From assembly GCF_000696575.1 (NCBI RefSeq), contig NZ_JMSQ01000022.1, positions 1-34,708 on the forward strand: a stretch of 34,708 nucleotides of DNA. The letters are read 5' to 3'. The position numbers and the translations under genes were made by a program. The stretch comes from Siccibacter colletis (GTDB lineage: Bacteria > Pseudomonadota > Gammaproteobacteria > Enterobacterales > Enterobacteriaceae). Numbering within the stretch: the first letter of the stretch is position 1; each line of letters begins with the position of its first letter. Under the pieces are notes generated by a model. That model saw nothing but the letters and a program-made list of their open reading frames with translations, was not told the DNA's origin and did not search any database. Below are positions 1 to 7,699 of this stretch, one piece after another.

Positions 1-1181
1 ATACGCGCGGTTTTCATCATCTGACCAAAGTAAGCGACGCGTTCCGGCTGGTTGTCCTGGTCAGTGTAGAGACAGGATGTGTGACCGATACCGCCCATTG
101 CCACCAGTTTCTCCGCTTTTTCTACCGCATTATCAAAGTCTTTGGCGCGATACATAGCGAGAGTAGGGGAGAGTTTTTCGTGTGCAAACGGCTCGCTCTC
201 ATCCACCAGTTTAACTTCACCAATGAGAATTTTGGTGGTGGATGGCACGGTGAAACCGGCCAGCTCAGCAATTTTCGCCGCAGGCTGCCCTACGATACCG
301 GCATTGAGCGCACCGTTTTTCAGGATGATATCCTGAACGGCTTTCAGCTCCTGGCCCTGCAGCAGATAGCCACCGTGGCTGGCGAAGCGCTCGCGAACGG
401 CGTCGTAGACGGAGTCAACCACGATAACTGACTGTTCAGAAGCACAGATCACACCGTTATCAAAGGTTTTGGACATCAGGATAGACGCCACAGCACGCTT
501 AATATCAGCGGTTTCATCGATAACGACCGGGGTGTTACCTGCGCCCACACCGATGGCGGGTTTACCGGAGCTATAGGCCGCTTTCACCATGCCCGGGCCA
601 CCAGTGGCAAGGATGAGGTTGATGTCCGGGTGATGCATCAGAGCGTTAGACAGTTCAACCGAAGGCTGATCGATCCAGCCGATCAGATCTTTCGGCGCAC
701 CAGCGGCGATAGCTGCCTGCAGCACGATATCAGCGGCTTTGTTGGTAGCATCTTTTGCACGCGGATGCGGCGAGAAAATAATAGCGTTGCGGGTTTTCAG
801 GCTAATCAGTGATTTGAAGATGGCGGTGGACGTTGGGTTAGTGGTCGGAACGATACCGCAGATAATACCGATTGGTTCAGCGATGGTGATAGTGCCGAAG
901 GTGTCATCTTCAGATAACACACCACAGGTTTTCTCATCTTTATAGGCGTTGTAGATATATTCAGAGGCGAAGTGGTTTTTAATCACTTTGTCTTCGACGA
1001 TACCCATGCCAGATTCGGCAACGGCCATTTTAGCGAGAGGGATACGAGCATCTGCGGCAGCCAGAGCGGCGGCGCGGAAGATTTTATCAACCTGTTCTTG
1101 GGTGAAGTTGGCATATTCACGCTGGGCTTTTTTTACACGCTCTACAAGTGCGTTAAGTTCAGCGACATTAGTAACAGCCAT
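1..1181 (-). CDS. adhE: AdhE, bifunctional aldehyde/alcohol dehydrogenase (5' part of the gene)
   Basis: AdhE reduces acetyl-CoA to acetaldehyde and then to ethanol in fermentation, and forms cytoplasmic spirosome filaments. The reading frame starts at ATG 1181 behind an AGGAG motif and begins MAVTNVAELNALVERVK. It runs open off the left edge, so 393 codons are visible of about 891 in the family. The visible part is the N-terminal CoA-acylating aldehyde dehydrogenase domain. The catalytic cysteine is codon 246 (TGT at 446-444) in the context VICASEQSV. The C-terminal iron-dependent alcohol dehydrogenase domain lies outside the window. The gene is divergent from ychE. Its upstream region carries a large inverted repeat and candidate anaerobic and nitrate control sites, listed separately. 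Identity is based on recalled similarity to the E. coli protein. Confidence 0.97.
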   Translation of the reverse strand, partial: MAVTNVAELNALVERVKKAQREYANFTQEQVDKIFRAAALAAADARIPLAKMAVAESGMGIVEDKVIKNHFASEYIYNAYKDEKTCGVLSEDDTFGTITIAEPIGIICGIVPTTNPTSTAIFKSLISLKTRNAIIFSPHPRAKDATNKAADIVLQAAIAAGAPKDLIGWIDQPSVELSNALMHHPDINLILATGGPGMVKAAYSSGKPAIGVGAGNTPVVIDETADIKRAVASILMSKTFDNGVICASEQSVIVVDSVYDAVRERFASHGGYLLQGQELKAVQDIILKNGALNAGIVGQPAAKIAELAGFTVPSTTKILIGEVKLVDESEPFAHEKLSPTLAMYRAKDFDNAVEKAEKLVAMGGIGHTSCLYTDQDNQPERVAYFGQMMKTAR

Positions 1182-1204
1182 AATGCTCTCCTGATAATGT
1201 TAAA

Positions 1205-1327
1205 CTCTTTTAGTAAATCAGCCGTTCAGTCGGACAGTATAGTCACCATGAAACAGCCGGCGTGTGAGCGACATTGCACGTTAAAAATGACAATTTGCGC
1301 ATGTATTCCGCTGATTTACTAAAAGAG
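1205..1327 (-). promoter_or_regulatory. adhE 5' leader: perfect 18-bp inverted repeat just upstream of the ribosome binding site
   Basis: CTCTTTTAGTAAATCAGC at 1205-1222 is exactly reverse-complementary to 1310-1327, with 87 bases between. In the adhE mRNA the proximal arm ends about ten bases before the AGGAG of adhE. The two arms could form a long duplex close to the translation start. In E. coli, adhE translation is known to require RNase III cleavage of a structured leader, and this repeat is a good candidate for the substrate. The repeat is seen directly; the RNase III role is inference. Confidence 0.7.
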
Positions 1328-1382
1328 CCTTGCCTGAACATCAACCCGAGCCTGCGGTTACTCCCTGGCGGCAACACAACTC

Positions 1383-1398
1383 TACTCATATCTGAGTA
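1383..1398. promoter_or_regulatory. Candidate NarL/NarP 7-2-7 site upstream of adhE
   Basis: TACTCAT, two bases, then the inverted heptamer CTGAGTA gives a 7-2-7 arrangement. The first heptamer fits the NarL consensus TACYYMT fully and the second has one mismatch. The site sits within a perfect 7-bp inverted repeat (1382-1399). Nitrate repression of adhE through NarL is known in E. coli, which makes the location sensible. Binding itself is inferred. Confidence 0.45.
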
Positions 1399-1406
1399 GT
1401 CATTTT

Positions 1407-1428
1407 GTGATCTAAATCAATTTAGATC
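1407..1428. promoter_or_regulatory. FNR- or CRP-like palindrome between adhE and ychE
   Basis: GTGAT-N4-ATCAA at 1407-1420 differs from the FNR consensus TTGAT-N4-ATCAA at one base. The overlapping TGTGA-N6-TCA also resembles half of a CRP site. The same stretch holds a palindrome with 9-base arms, 1409-1417 and 1420-1428. Which regulator uses it, and for which of the two divergent genes, cannot be decided from sequence. Confidence 0.4.
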
Positions 1429-1493
1429 GATGCTGACACCATTCAGCACCGAAGTTTGTTAATTTGTTTCAATTGATTAAAGAGGTGGTCACA

Positions 1494-1535
1494 ATGCGCA
1501 AAATTAAAACTATCATAAACACAACAATTATCTAA
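1494..1535 (+). CDS. Candidate 13-residue leader peptide upstream of ychE, Ile/Thr-rich
   Basis: The frame ATG...TAA encodes MRKIKTIINTTII, with five Ile and three Thr among 13 residues. TAAAGAGGTGGTC ends three bases before the ATG and nearly matches the full anti-Shine-Dalgarno complement TAAGGAGGTGATC; its GAGG core lies eight bases from the ATG, which argues for real translation. The composition recalls ThrL-type attenuation leaders. A GC-edged dyad (1539-1554) follows the stop codon and is itself followed by a weakly T-rich stretch. Downstream ychE belongs to the MarC/NAAT family, in which neutral amino-acid transport is reported. I do not know this peptide as an annotated gene. Function as an attenuation leader is inference. 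Confidence 0.5.
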   Translation: MRKIKTIINTTII

Positions 1536-1661
1536 CACGCGGGGAATATTCCGCACGATTAGATTTTGTCAGAAGTCCGTGCTGGTAAATGGCATGGCGT
1601 CAGTGGGGTTTTTACATTACATTACGCCGGCCTGTGCATTATTTATTTGCGGAGCTATCCC

Positions 1662-2309
1662 GTGACACATTCGCTGTTCGATTTTGCAGTGTATTTTAAA
1701 TTCTTTATTGGCCTTTTCGCACTGGTTAACCCGGTAGGCATTATTCCGGTGTTTATCAGTATGACCAGTTATCAGACGCCTCCTGCGAGAAATAAAACTA
1801 ACCTGACGGCCAACGTCTCGGTGGCCATTATTCTCTGGACCTCGCTGTTTTTAGGCGATGCGATCCTGCAGATCTTTGGCATTTCCATCGACTCGTTTCG
1901 CATTGCTGGTGGGATACTGGTTGTGACCATCGCCATGTCAATGATTAGCGGAAAACTCGGGGAAGATAAGCAAAACAAGCAGGAAAAATCAGAAACCGCA
2001 ATTCGCGAAAGCATCGGGGTGGTTCCCCTGGCGCTTCCTTTAATGGCTGGCCCGGGTGCCATCAGCTCCACTATTGTCTGGGGCACGCGCTACCACAGCT
2101 GGGCGCATTTGCTCGGGTTTTCCATTGCCATTGCCCTGTTCGCGCTCTGCTGCTGGGGCGTATTCCGCATGGCGCCCTGGCTGGTGCGCTGGCTCGGCCA
2201 GACGGGTATCAACGTTATTACGCGTATCATGGGCCTGCTGTTGATGGCGCTGGGCATAGAGTTTATTGTGACCGGAATCAAATCGATATTTCCCGGTCTG
2301 GTGAGTTAG
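1662..2309 (+). CDS. ychE: YchE, MarC/UPF0056 family inner-membrane protein
   Basis: This is a polytopic inner-membrane protein of the MarC family, also classed as the NAAT neutral amino-acid transporter family because an archaeal member (SnatA) transports small neutral amino acids. The substrate of YchE itself is not established. I chose GTG 1662 because GGAG lies seven bases upstream and this gives 215 residues, the length of the E. coli protein; the frame can be extended upstream to 1566 but without support. About six hydrophobic segments are visible. Recognisable family stretches are FFIGLFALVNPVGIIPVF near residue 13, a polar loop GKLGEDKQNKQEKSE, and PLALPLMAGPGAISS. A terminator follows directly, so ychE looks like a single gene. 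Confidence 0.93.
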   Translation: MTHSLFDFAVYFKFFIGLFALVNPVGIIPVFISMTSYQTPPARNKTNLTANVSVAIILWTSLFLGDAILQIFGISIDSFRIAGGILVVTIAMSMISGKLGEDKQNKQEKSETAIRESIGVVPLALPLMAGPGAISSTIVWGTRYHSWAHLLGFSIAIALFALCCWGVFRMAPWLVRWLGQTGINVITRIMGLLLMALGIEFIVTGIKSIFPGLVS

Positions 2310-2330
2310 AGCCATTTCATATGAAAGCGG

Positions 2331-2352
2331 GAGCCTGATGGCTCCTTTTTTA
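2331..2352 (+). terminator. Rho-independent terminator after ychE
   Basis: GGAGCC, loop TGAT, GGCTCC, then six T residues, 22 bases after the ychE stop codon. Confidence 0.85.
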
Positions 2353-3088
2353 TTACTATCAGCAAAACGTATAACCATTGCTGAAAATTGTCTGAAGCAT
2401 AACAAAACCGAATTTCTGATAATCTAATTTTATTTCATGACGTTAGCGATGAGTGTATGGTGGTTCTGTTCATAATTAACGCGATCGGTCTGTTATTTTC
2501 TTAACATCTGACTGTGGGGCTTGCTGCAACATTACTGAGATGATATTAGTACTTTCAACCTTCCCGCAGAGGAATGTGCTAAAAAACGACCAGTTGTTAA
2601 ATTTTTGTGGATAGCAAGCTCAGCGCATATCATGTCGTCCTGCCTGGCACTAAAAACGCACAAGCCTCTGACTTGTAATGTATTTGCCAGCGCTTCATGT
2701 TTGTCTGTCCCGCCAGTGTTGCGGCTCATGCCCCGCCAAAAGAGAAACGCTTAACAAATTTGCAAAATGTATTGGCGCAGGAAAGATGCTTTTGATACTT
2801 TCCGGCCAGACAAAACGCTATGAATCGCCCGTAAAAGCAAAATGATTTCCCGGCGAAATCATTAAACACATGCGGTTAATACATCAGATAACGACCTTCA
2901 GAACAGGGGAGGGTCGTCAAAGAATCGACGTCAAGGTCGCCGGATGAGCGGCCAGTAAAAATAAAGTCGGTGATAGCAGCAGTAAATAAATCCTGGCAGA
3001 CGCGAATCGCTCCTGCGCTGTACAGGACCCTCACGGGAAAAACAGGCTGGCTCAGGCCAGTAATTATAATGAGTGGAGTATCAACACA
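2353..3088 (+). promoter_or_regulatory. Long oppA upstream region with candidate promoter and structured leader
   Basis: No convincing gene lies in these 736 bases; the one sizeable open frame (minus strand, 2532-2729) has no good start signal or recognisable product. A loose promoter pair TTGGCG (2772) and GATACT (2794), 16 apart, would give an mRNA leader of about 280 bases. That leader contains several dyads: a perfect 9-bp stem (2841-2849 with 2855-2863, loop CCGGC), ACGACC with GGTCGT (about 2891-2917), and CTGGC-TCAG-GCCAG (about 3047-3060) just before the oppA start. The CA-rich sequence around the start codon (ATCAACACAATG) fits the known GcvB small-RNA target type in oppA of E. coli and Salmonella. 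Promoter and GcvB pairing are inference. Confidence 0.5.
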
Positions 3089-4720
3089 ATGTCCATCATC
3101 ACAAAAAAAAGTCTGGTTGCAGCGGGTGTTTTTTCTGCGCTAATGGCGGGTAACGTGGCAATGGCTGCTAACGTACCGGCAGGCGTTCAGCTGGCAGAAA
3201 AGCAAACGCTGGTCCGTAACAATGGCTCTGAAGTTCAGTCTCTCGACCCGCATAAAATCGAAGGCGTACCGGAATCCAACATCAACCGCGACCTGTTTGA
3301 AGGCCTGCTGGTCACGGATGTTGACGGTCACCCGAGCGCGGGCGTGGCTGAAAAATGGGAAAACAAAGATTTTAAAGTCTGGACGTTCCAGCTGCGTAAA
3401 GATGCGAAATGGTCTAACGGCGAGCCGGTAACGGCCCAGGACTTCGTCTACAGCTGGCAGCGTCTGGCCGATCCAAACACCGCGTCCCCGTACGAAAGCT
3501 ATCTGCAGTACGGCCATATCGCGAATATCGATGACATCATCGCCGGTAAAAAACCGGCCACCGGACTCGGCGTAAAAGCCATTGACGACCACACGCTGGA
3601 AGTCACCCTGAGCGAGCCAGTTCCTTATTTCTACAAGCTGCTGGTGCACTCTTCCATGTCCCCGGTGCCTAAAGCCGTGGTGGAAAAATTCGGTGAGAAG
3701 TGGACGCAGCCTGCAAACCTCGTTTCTAACGGCGCCTACAAGCTGAAAAGCTGGGTGGTGAACGAGCGTATCGTGCTTGAGCGCAACACCAATTACTGGG
3801 ATAACGCGAAAACCGTTATCAACCAGGTGACCTATCTGCCGATCTCTTCTGAAGTGACTGACGTTAACCGCTACCGCAGCGGCGAAATCGACATGACCTA
3901 CAACAACATGCCGATTGAACTGTTCCAGAAGCTGAAAAAAGAGATCCCGCAGGAAGTGCACGTAGACCCGTATCTGTGCACCTACTATTACGAAATTAAC
4001 AACCAGAAGCCGCCATTTAACGATCCGCGCGTGCGTGCTGCCCTGAAACTGGGTCTGGACCGTGACATTATCGTTAATAAGGTGAAAAACCAGGGCGACC
4101 TGCCGGCTTACAGCTTCACCCCGCCGTACACCGACGGTGCCAAACTGACCGAACCGGCCTGGTTCAAAATGACCCAGGAACAGCGTAACGCCGAAGCGAA
4201 AAAACTGCTGGCGGAAGCGGGCTACACGGCTGACAAGCCGCTGACCTTCGACCTGCTGTATAACACTTCCGATCTGCACAAGAAACTGGCGATCGCCGTC
4301 TCTTCTATCTGGAAGAAAAACCTCGGCGTGAACGTGAAGCTCGAAAACCAGGAGTGGAAAACCTTCCTGGATACCCGTCATCAGGGGAACTTCGACGTGG
4401 CGCGTGCCGGCTGGTGTGCGGACTACAACGAGCCGACCTCCTTCCTGAATATGCTGCTCTCTGACAGCTCCAATAACACCGCGCACTATAAGAGCGAAAC
4501 CTACGACAAGCTGGTTTCCGACACGCTGAAAGTGACCGATGAAGCGGAGCGCACCGCGCTGTATCAGAAAGCGGAAGAGCAACTGGACAAAGACTCTGCG
4601 ATCGTACCGGTTTACTACTACGTCAACGCCCGTCTGGTGAAACCGTGGGTGGGTGGTTATACCGGTAAAGACCCGATGGATAATATCTCGGTTAAAAACT
4701 TGTATATTATCAAACATTAA
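3089..4720 (+). CDS. oppA: OppA, periplasmic oligopeptide-binding protein
   Basis: OppA captures oligopeptides in the periplasm, largely without sequence preference, and delivers them to OppBCDF. The product has 543 residues, as in E. coli. A Sec signal peptide covers residues 1-26 (MSIITKKSLVAAGVFSALMA, ending NVAMA) with likely cleavage before ANVPAG. The rest is the family 5 solute-binding fold, with recognisable stretches such as SLDPHKIEGVPESNI and LFEGLLVTDVDG. GGAG lies ten bases before ATG 3089. OppA is the first gene of oppABCDF and is separated from oppB by hairpins that may keep its expression above that of the membrane parts. Confidence 0.98.
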   Translation: MSIITKKSLVAAGVFSALMAGNVAMAANVPAGVQLAEKQTLVRNNGSEVQSLDPHKIEGVPESNINRDLFEGLLVTDVDGHPSAGVAEKWENKDFKVWTFQLRKDAKWSNGEPVTAQDFVYSWQRLADPNTASPYESYLQYGHIANIDDIIAGKKPATGLGVKAIDDHTLEVTLSEPVPYFYKLLVHSSMSPVPKAVVEKFGEKWTQPANLVSNGAYKLKSWVVNERIVLERNTNYWDNAKTVINQVTYLPISSEVTDVNRYRSGEIDMTYNNMPIELFQKLKKEIPQEVHVDPYLCTYYYEINNQKPPFNDPRVRAALKLGLDRDIIVNKVKNQGDLPAYSFTPPYTDGAKLTEPAWFKMTQEQRNAEAKKLLAEAGYTADKPLTFDLLYNTSDLHKKLAIAVSSIWKKNLGVNVKLENQEWKTFLDTRHQGNFDVARAGWCADYNEPTSFLNMLLSDSSNNTAHYKSETYDKLVSDTLKVTDEAERTALYQKAEEQLDKDSAIVPVYYYVNARLVKPWVGGYTGKDPMDNISVKNLYIIKH

Positions 4721-4729
4721 TGGCAATAC

Positions 4730-4794
4730 GCGGGGTAAGCACTTTTACCCCGCTGTGTCCCGGAGCCTCACGCCATACGGCACAGGCTCTTTTT
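4730..4794 (+). terminator. Hairpin and attenuating terminator between oppA and oppB
   Basis: Two structures fill the 111-bp gap. The first is a perfect 9-bp stem, GCGGGGTAA (4730-4738) with TTACCCCGC (4745-4753), and it has no T-run. The second is GAGCCT (4763-4768) with AGGCTC (4784-4789), an inner GCC-ATAC-GGC pairing, and TTTTT directly after. The pair fits partial termination plus 3'-end protection of the oppA message, as needed when a binding protein outnumbers its permease. The effect is inferred. Confidence 0.6.
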
Positions 4795-4831
4795 ATATTG
4801 CGTATATGACACACGCCAGAAGGTACGGGCA

Positions 4832-5752
4832 ATGTTGAAATTTATTTTACGTCGCTGTCTGGAAGCGATTCCGACGCTGTTTATTCTTATAACAATCTCC
4901 TTCTTCATGATGCGCCTCGCCCCCGGGAGTCCGTTCACCGGTGAACGTGCGTTGCCGCCGGAAGTGATGGCGAATATCGAAGCCAAATACCATTTAAACG
5001 ATCCGATCATGACCCAGTACTTCAGTTACCTGAAACAGCTGGCGCACGGTGATTTTGGACCGTCATTCAAATATAAAGATTATTCGGTAAACGACCTGGT
5101 CGCGTCCAGTTTCCCGGTTTCCGCGAAGCTCGGTGCCGCCGCGTTCTTCCTCGCTGTGGTGCTTGGCGTTACCGCAGGCGTTGTCGCCGCGCTGAACCAG
5201 AACAGCAAATGGGACTTCACCGTGATGGGGATTGCGATGACCGGGGTGGTAATACCCAGCTTCGTGGTCGCGCCGTTGCTGGTGATGATCTTCGCCATTA
5301 CGCTGAGGTGGCTGCCGGGCGGCGGCTGGAACGGCGGGGCGATCCAGTACATGATCCTGCCGATGGTGGCGCTCTCACTGGCCTATATCGCCAGCATCGC
5401 GCGTATCACCCGCGGCTCGATGATCGAAGTGCTGCACTCTAACTTTATTCGTACCGCCCGCGCGAAAGGGTTGCCGATGCGCCGCATCATCATGCGCCAC
5501 GCCCTGAAACCGGCGCTGTTACCGGTGCTCTCTTATATGGGGCCGGCGTTTGTCGGCATTATCACCGGCTCGATGGTCATCGAAACCATCTACGGTCTGC
5601 CGGGTATCGGTCAGCTGTTCGTTAACGGCGCGCTGAACCGTGACTATTCCCTGGTGCTGAGCCTCACCATTCTGGTAGGTGCCCTGACCATCGTATTTAA
5701 CGCGATTGTCGATGTGCTGTATGCCGTAATCGACCCGAAAATTCGCTACTAA
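4832..5752 (+). CDS. oppB: OppB, oligopeptide ABC transporter permease
   Basis: OppB is one of two inner-membrane channel subunits of the oligopeptide importer; it pairs with OppC and is driven by OppD and OppF. The 306-residue product has about six membrane segments and starts MLKFILRRCLEAIPTLF. The cytoplasmic EAA loop that contacts the ATPases is visible as FIRTARAKGLPMRRIIMRHA near residues 206-225. The start ATG 4832 has a weak AGGTACGGGC upstream. The spacing to oppC is only 13 bases, and the order matches the standard opp operon. Confidence 0.97.
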   Translation: MLKFILRRCLEAIPTLFILITISFFMMRLAPGSPFTGERALPPEVMANIEAKYHLNDPIMTQYFSYLKQLAHGDFGPSFKYKDYSVNDLVASSFPVSAKLGAAAFFLAVVLGVTAGVVAALNQNSKWDFTVMGIAMTGVVIPSFVVAPLLVMIFAITLRWLPGGGWNGGAIQYMILPMVALSLAYIASIARITRGSMIEVLHSNFIRTARAKGLPMRRIIMRHALKPALLPVLSYMGPAFVGIITGSMVIETIYGLPGIGQLFVNGALNRDYSLVLSLTILVGALTIVFNAIVDVLYAVIDPKIRY

Positions 5753-5765
5753 GGCTGGAGTCCCC

Positions 5766-6674
5766 ATGATGTTGAGTAAGAAAAACAGCGAGGCGCTGGA
5801 GAGCTTCAGCGAGAAGCTGGAAGTTGAGGGACGCAGCCTGTGGCAGGACGCGCGTCGCCGCTTTATGCACAACCGTGCCGCGGTTGCGAGCCTGATTGTG
5901 CTGGCGCTTATTGCCCTGTTCGTTACCTTCGCGCCGATGCTGGCGCAGTTTACCTATGACGATACCGACTGGGGCATGATGTCCAGCGCGCCGGATATGG
6001 AGTCCGGGCACTACTTTGGTACCGACTCCTCGGGGCGCGATCTGCTGGTGCGCGTGGCCATTGGCGGCCGTATCTCGCTGATGGTCGGCGTTGCGGCGGC
6101 GTTTGTGGCAGTGATTCTCGGCACGCTCTACGGATCGCTCTCCGGCTATCTGGGCGGCAAAGTGGACTCGGTGATGATGCGTTTGCTGGAGATCCTGAAC
6201 TCCTTCCCGTTCATGTTCTTCGTGATCCTGCTGGTGACCTTCTTTGGTCAGAACATCCTGCTGATCTTCGTGGCAATCGGCATGGTGTCATGGCTCGACA
6301 TGGCGCGTATCGTGCGCGGCCAGACGCTCAGCCTGAAGCGTAAAGAGTTTATCGAAGCAGCCCAGGTGGGCGGCGTTTCTACCGCCAGTATCGTGGTGCG
6401 TCACATCGTGCCGAACGTGCTGGGTGTGGTAGTGGTTTACGCCTCGCTGCTGGTGCCGAGCATGATCCTGTTCGAATCTTTCCTGAGCTTCCTCGGCCTG
6501 GGCACCCAGGAGCCGTTAAGCAGCTGGGGCGCACTGCTCAGCGACGGCGCTAACTCAATGGAAGTCTCGCCGTGGCTGCTGCTGTTCCCGGCAGGTTTCC
6601 TGGTGATTACCCTGTTCTGTTTCAACTTTATCGGCGATGGCCTGCGTGATGCCCTCGACCCGAAAGATCGTTAA
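5766..6674 (+). CDS. oppC: OppC, oligopeptide ABC transporter permease
   Basis: OppC is the second inner-membrane channel subunit of Opp. The 302-residue length equals that of E. coli. A polar N-terminal stretch of about 40 residues ([19 protein letters not shown]...) precedes the first membrane segment, as expected for OppC/DppC proteins. The motif [20 protein letters not shown] and the EAA loop [20 protein letters not shown] are typical of the subfamily. GGAG lies upstream of ATG 5766. oppD follows after 11 bases. Confidence 0.97.
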   Translation: MMLSKKNSEALESFSEKLEVEGRSLWQDARRRFMHNRAAVASLIVLALIALFVTFAPMLAQFTYDDTDWGMMSSAPDMESGHYFGTDSSGRDLLVRVAIGGRISLMVGVAAAFVAVILGTLYGSLSGYLGGKVDSVMMRLLEILNSFPFMFFVILLVTFFGQNILLIFVAIGMVSWLDMARIVRGQTLSLKRKEFIEAAQVGGVSTASIVVRHIVPNVLGVVVVYASLLVPSMILFESFLSFLGLGTQEPLSSWGALLSDGANSMEVSPWLLLFPAGFLVITLFCFNFIGDGLRDALDPKDR

Positions 6675-6685
6675 GGAGTGCCGCA

Positions 6686-7699
6686 ATGAGTACGATTGAT
6701 ATCGCCCCGGCCGCCGTTGCGCCGGCACAGCGTGAGGCACTGCTGGAAGTAAAAGACCTCCGTGTTACCTTCGGCACCCCGGACGGGGATGTGACCGCGG
6801 TAAACGACCTCAACTTCAGCCTGCGCGCCGGTGAGACGCTGGGCATTGTCGGTGAGTCCGGCTCGGGTAAATCCCAGACCGCGTTTGCTCTGATGGGGCT
6901 GCTGGCGGCTAACGGTCGCATCGGCGGTTCGGCCACCTTCAACGGGCGCGAAATTCTCAATCTGCCTGAGGCGGAGCTGAATAAGCTGCGCGCCGAGCAG
7001 ATCTCGATGATTTTCCAGGACCCGATGACCTCGCTCAACCCGTATATGCGCGTGGGCGAGCAGCTGATGGAAGTGCTGATGCTGCACAAAGGGCTTGGCA
7101 AAGCTGCCGCCTTTGAAGAGTCGGTACGCATGCTGGATGCGGTAAAAATGCCCGAAGCGCGTAAGCGTATGCGCATGTACCCGCACGAGTTCTCAGGTGG
7201 TATGCGCCAGCGCGTGATGATTGCGATGGCGCTGCTGTGCCGGCCGAAGCTGCTGATTGCCGATGAGCCAACCACCGCGCTGGACGTGACCGTTCAGGCG
7301 CAAATCATGACCCTGCTCAACGAGCTCAAGCGCGAATTCAATACCGCCATCATCATGATCACCCACGACCTCGGCGTGGTGGCCGGGATCTGCGACAAGG
7401 TGCTGGTGATGTATGCCGGACGTACCATGGAGTACGGCCAGGCACGCGACGTGTTCTACCATCCGGCACAGCCGTACTCTATCGGCCTGCTGAATGCGGT
7501 GCCGCGTCTCGATGCTGAAGGGGAGTCGCTGCTGACCATCCCGGGCAACCCGCCAAATCTACTGCGCCTGCCAAAAGGCTGCCCGTTCCAGCCGCGTTGC
7601 CCTTACGCGATGGAGATCTGTAACAGCACGCCGCCGCTGGAGGAGTTCGCTCCTGGCCGCCTGCGCGCCTGCTTCAAGCCGGTGGAGGAATTAGTATGA
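6686..7699 (+). CDS. oppD: OppD, oligopeptide transporter ATPase
   Basis: OppD is one of two distinct cytoplasmic ATPases powering the Opp importer. In the 337-residue protein, Walker A is GESGSGKS at 56-63, the signature motif begins SGGMRQR at 170, Walker B is LLIADE at 189-194, and the switch histidine is in ITHDLG. The C-terminal extension typical of peptide-transporter ATPases has a cluster of cysteines ([15 protein letters not shown], then RACF), a pattern reported to bind an iron-sulphur cluster in related proteins. GGAG lies before ATG 6686. The stop codon overlaps the oppF start by four bases, which suggests translational coupling. Confidence 0.97.
   Translation: MSTIDIAPAAVAPAQREALLEVKDLRVTFGTPDGDVTAVNDLNFSLRAGETLGIVGESGSGKSQTAFALMGLLAANGRIGGSATFNGREILNLPEAELNKLRAEQISMIFQDPMTSLNPYMRVGEQLMEVLMLHKGLGKAAAFEESVRMLDAVKMPEARKRMRMYPHEFSGGMRQRVMIAMALLCRPKLLIADEPTTALDVTVQAQIMTLLNELKREFNTAIIMITHDLGVVAGICDKVLVMYAGRTMEYGQARDVFYHPAQPYSIGLLNAVPRLDAEGESLLTIPGNPPNLLRLPKGCPFQPRCPYAMEICNSTPPLEEFAPGRLRACFKPVEELV

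Larger units (their letters stand above)
1182..1661. other. adhE-ychE divergent intergenic region
   Basis: This 480-bp region holds the adhE leader repeat, the candidate NarL and FNR/CRP sites, the 13-codon Ile/Thr-rich frame and a dyad at 1539-1554. A loose sigma-70-like pair on the plus strand (CTGACA near 1433 and TTAAT near 1459, spacing slightly long) could drive the leader and ychE, but it is weak. I see no longer gene here. Confidence 0.6.

Noticed and set aside
2532-2729. A 65-codon minus-strand frame between ychE and oppA
   Set aside because: No good ribosome binding site, no signal peptide or family likeness, and it runs against the oppA leader. It is not excluded but unsupported.
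3140-4726. A 528-codon minus-strand open frame opposite oppA
   Set aside because: It is an antisense mirror of a highly expressed, codon-biased gene; the product is a Val/Phe/Arg/His-rich string without a recognisable domain and there is no ribosome binding site.
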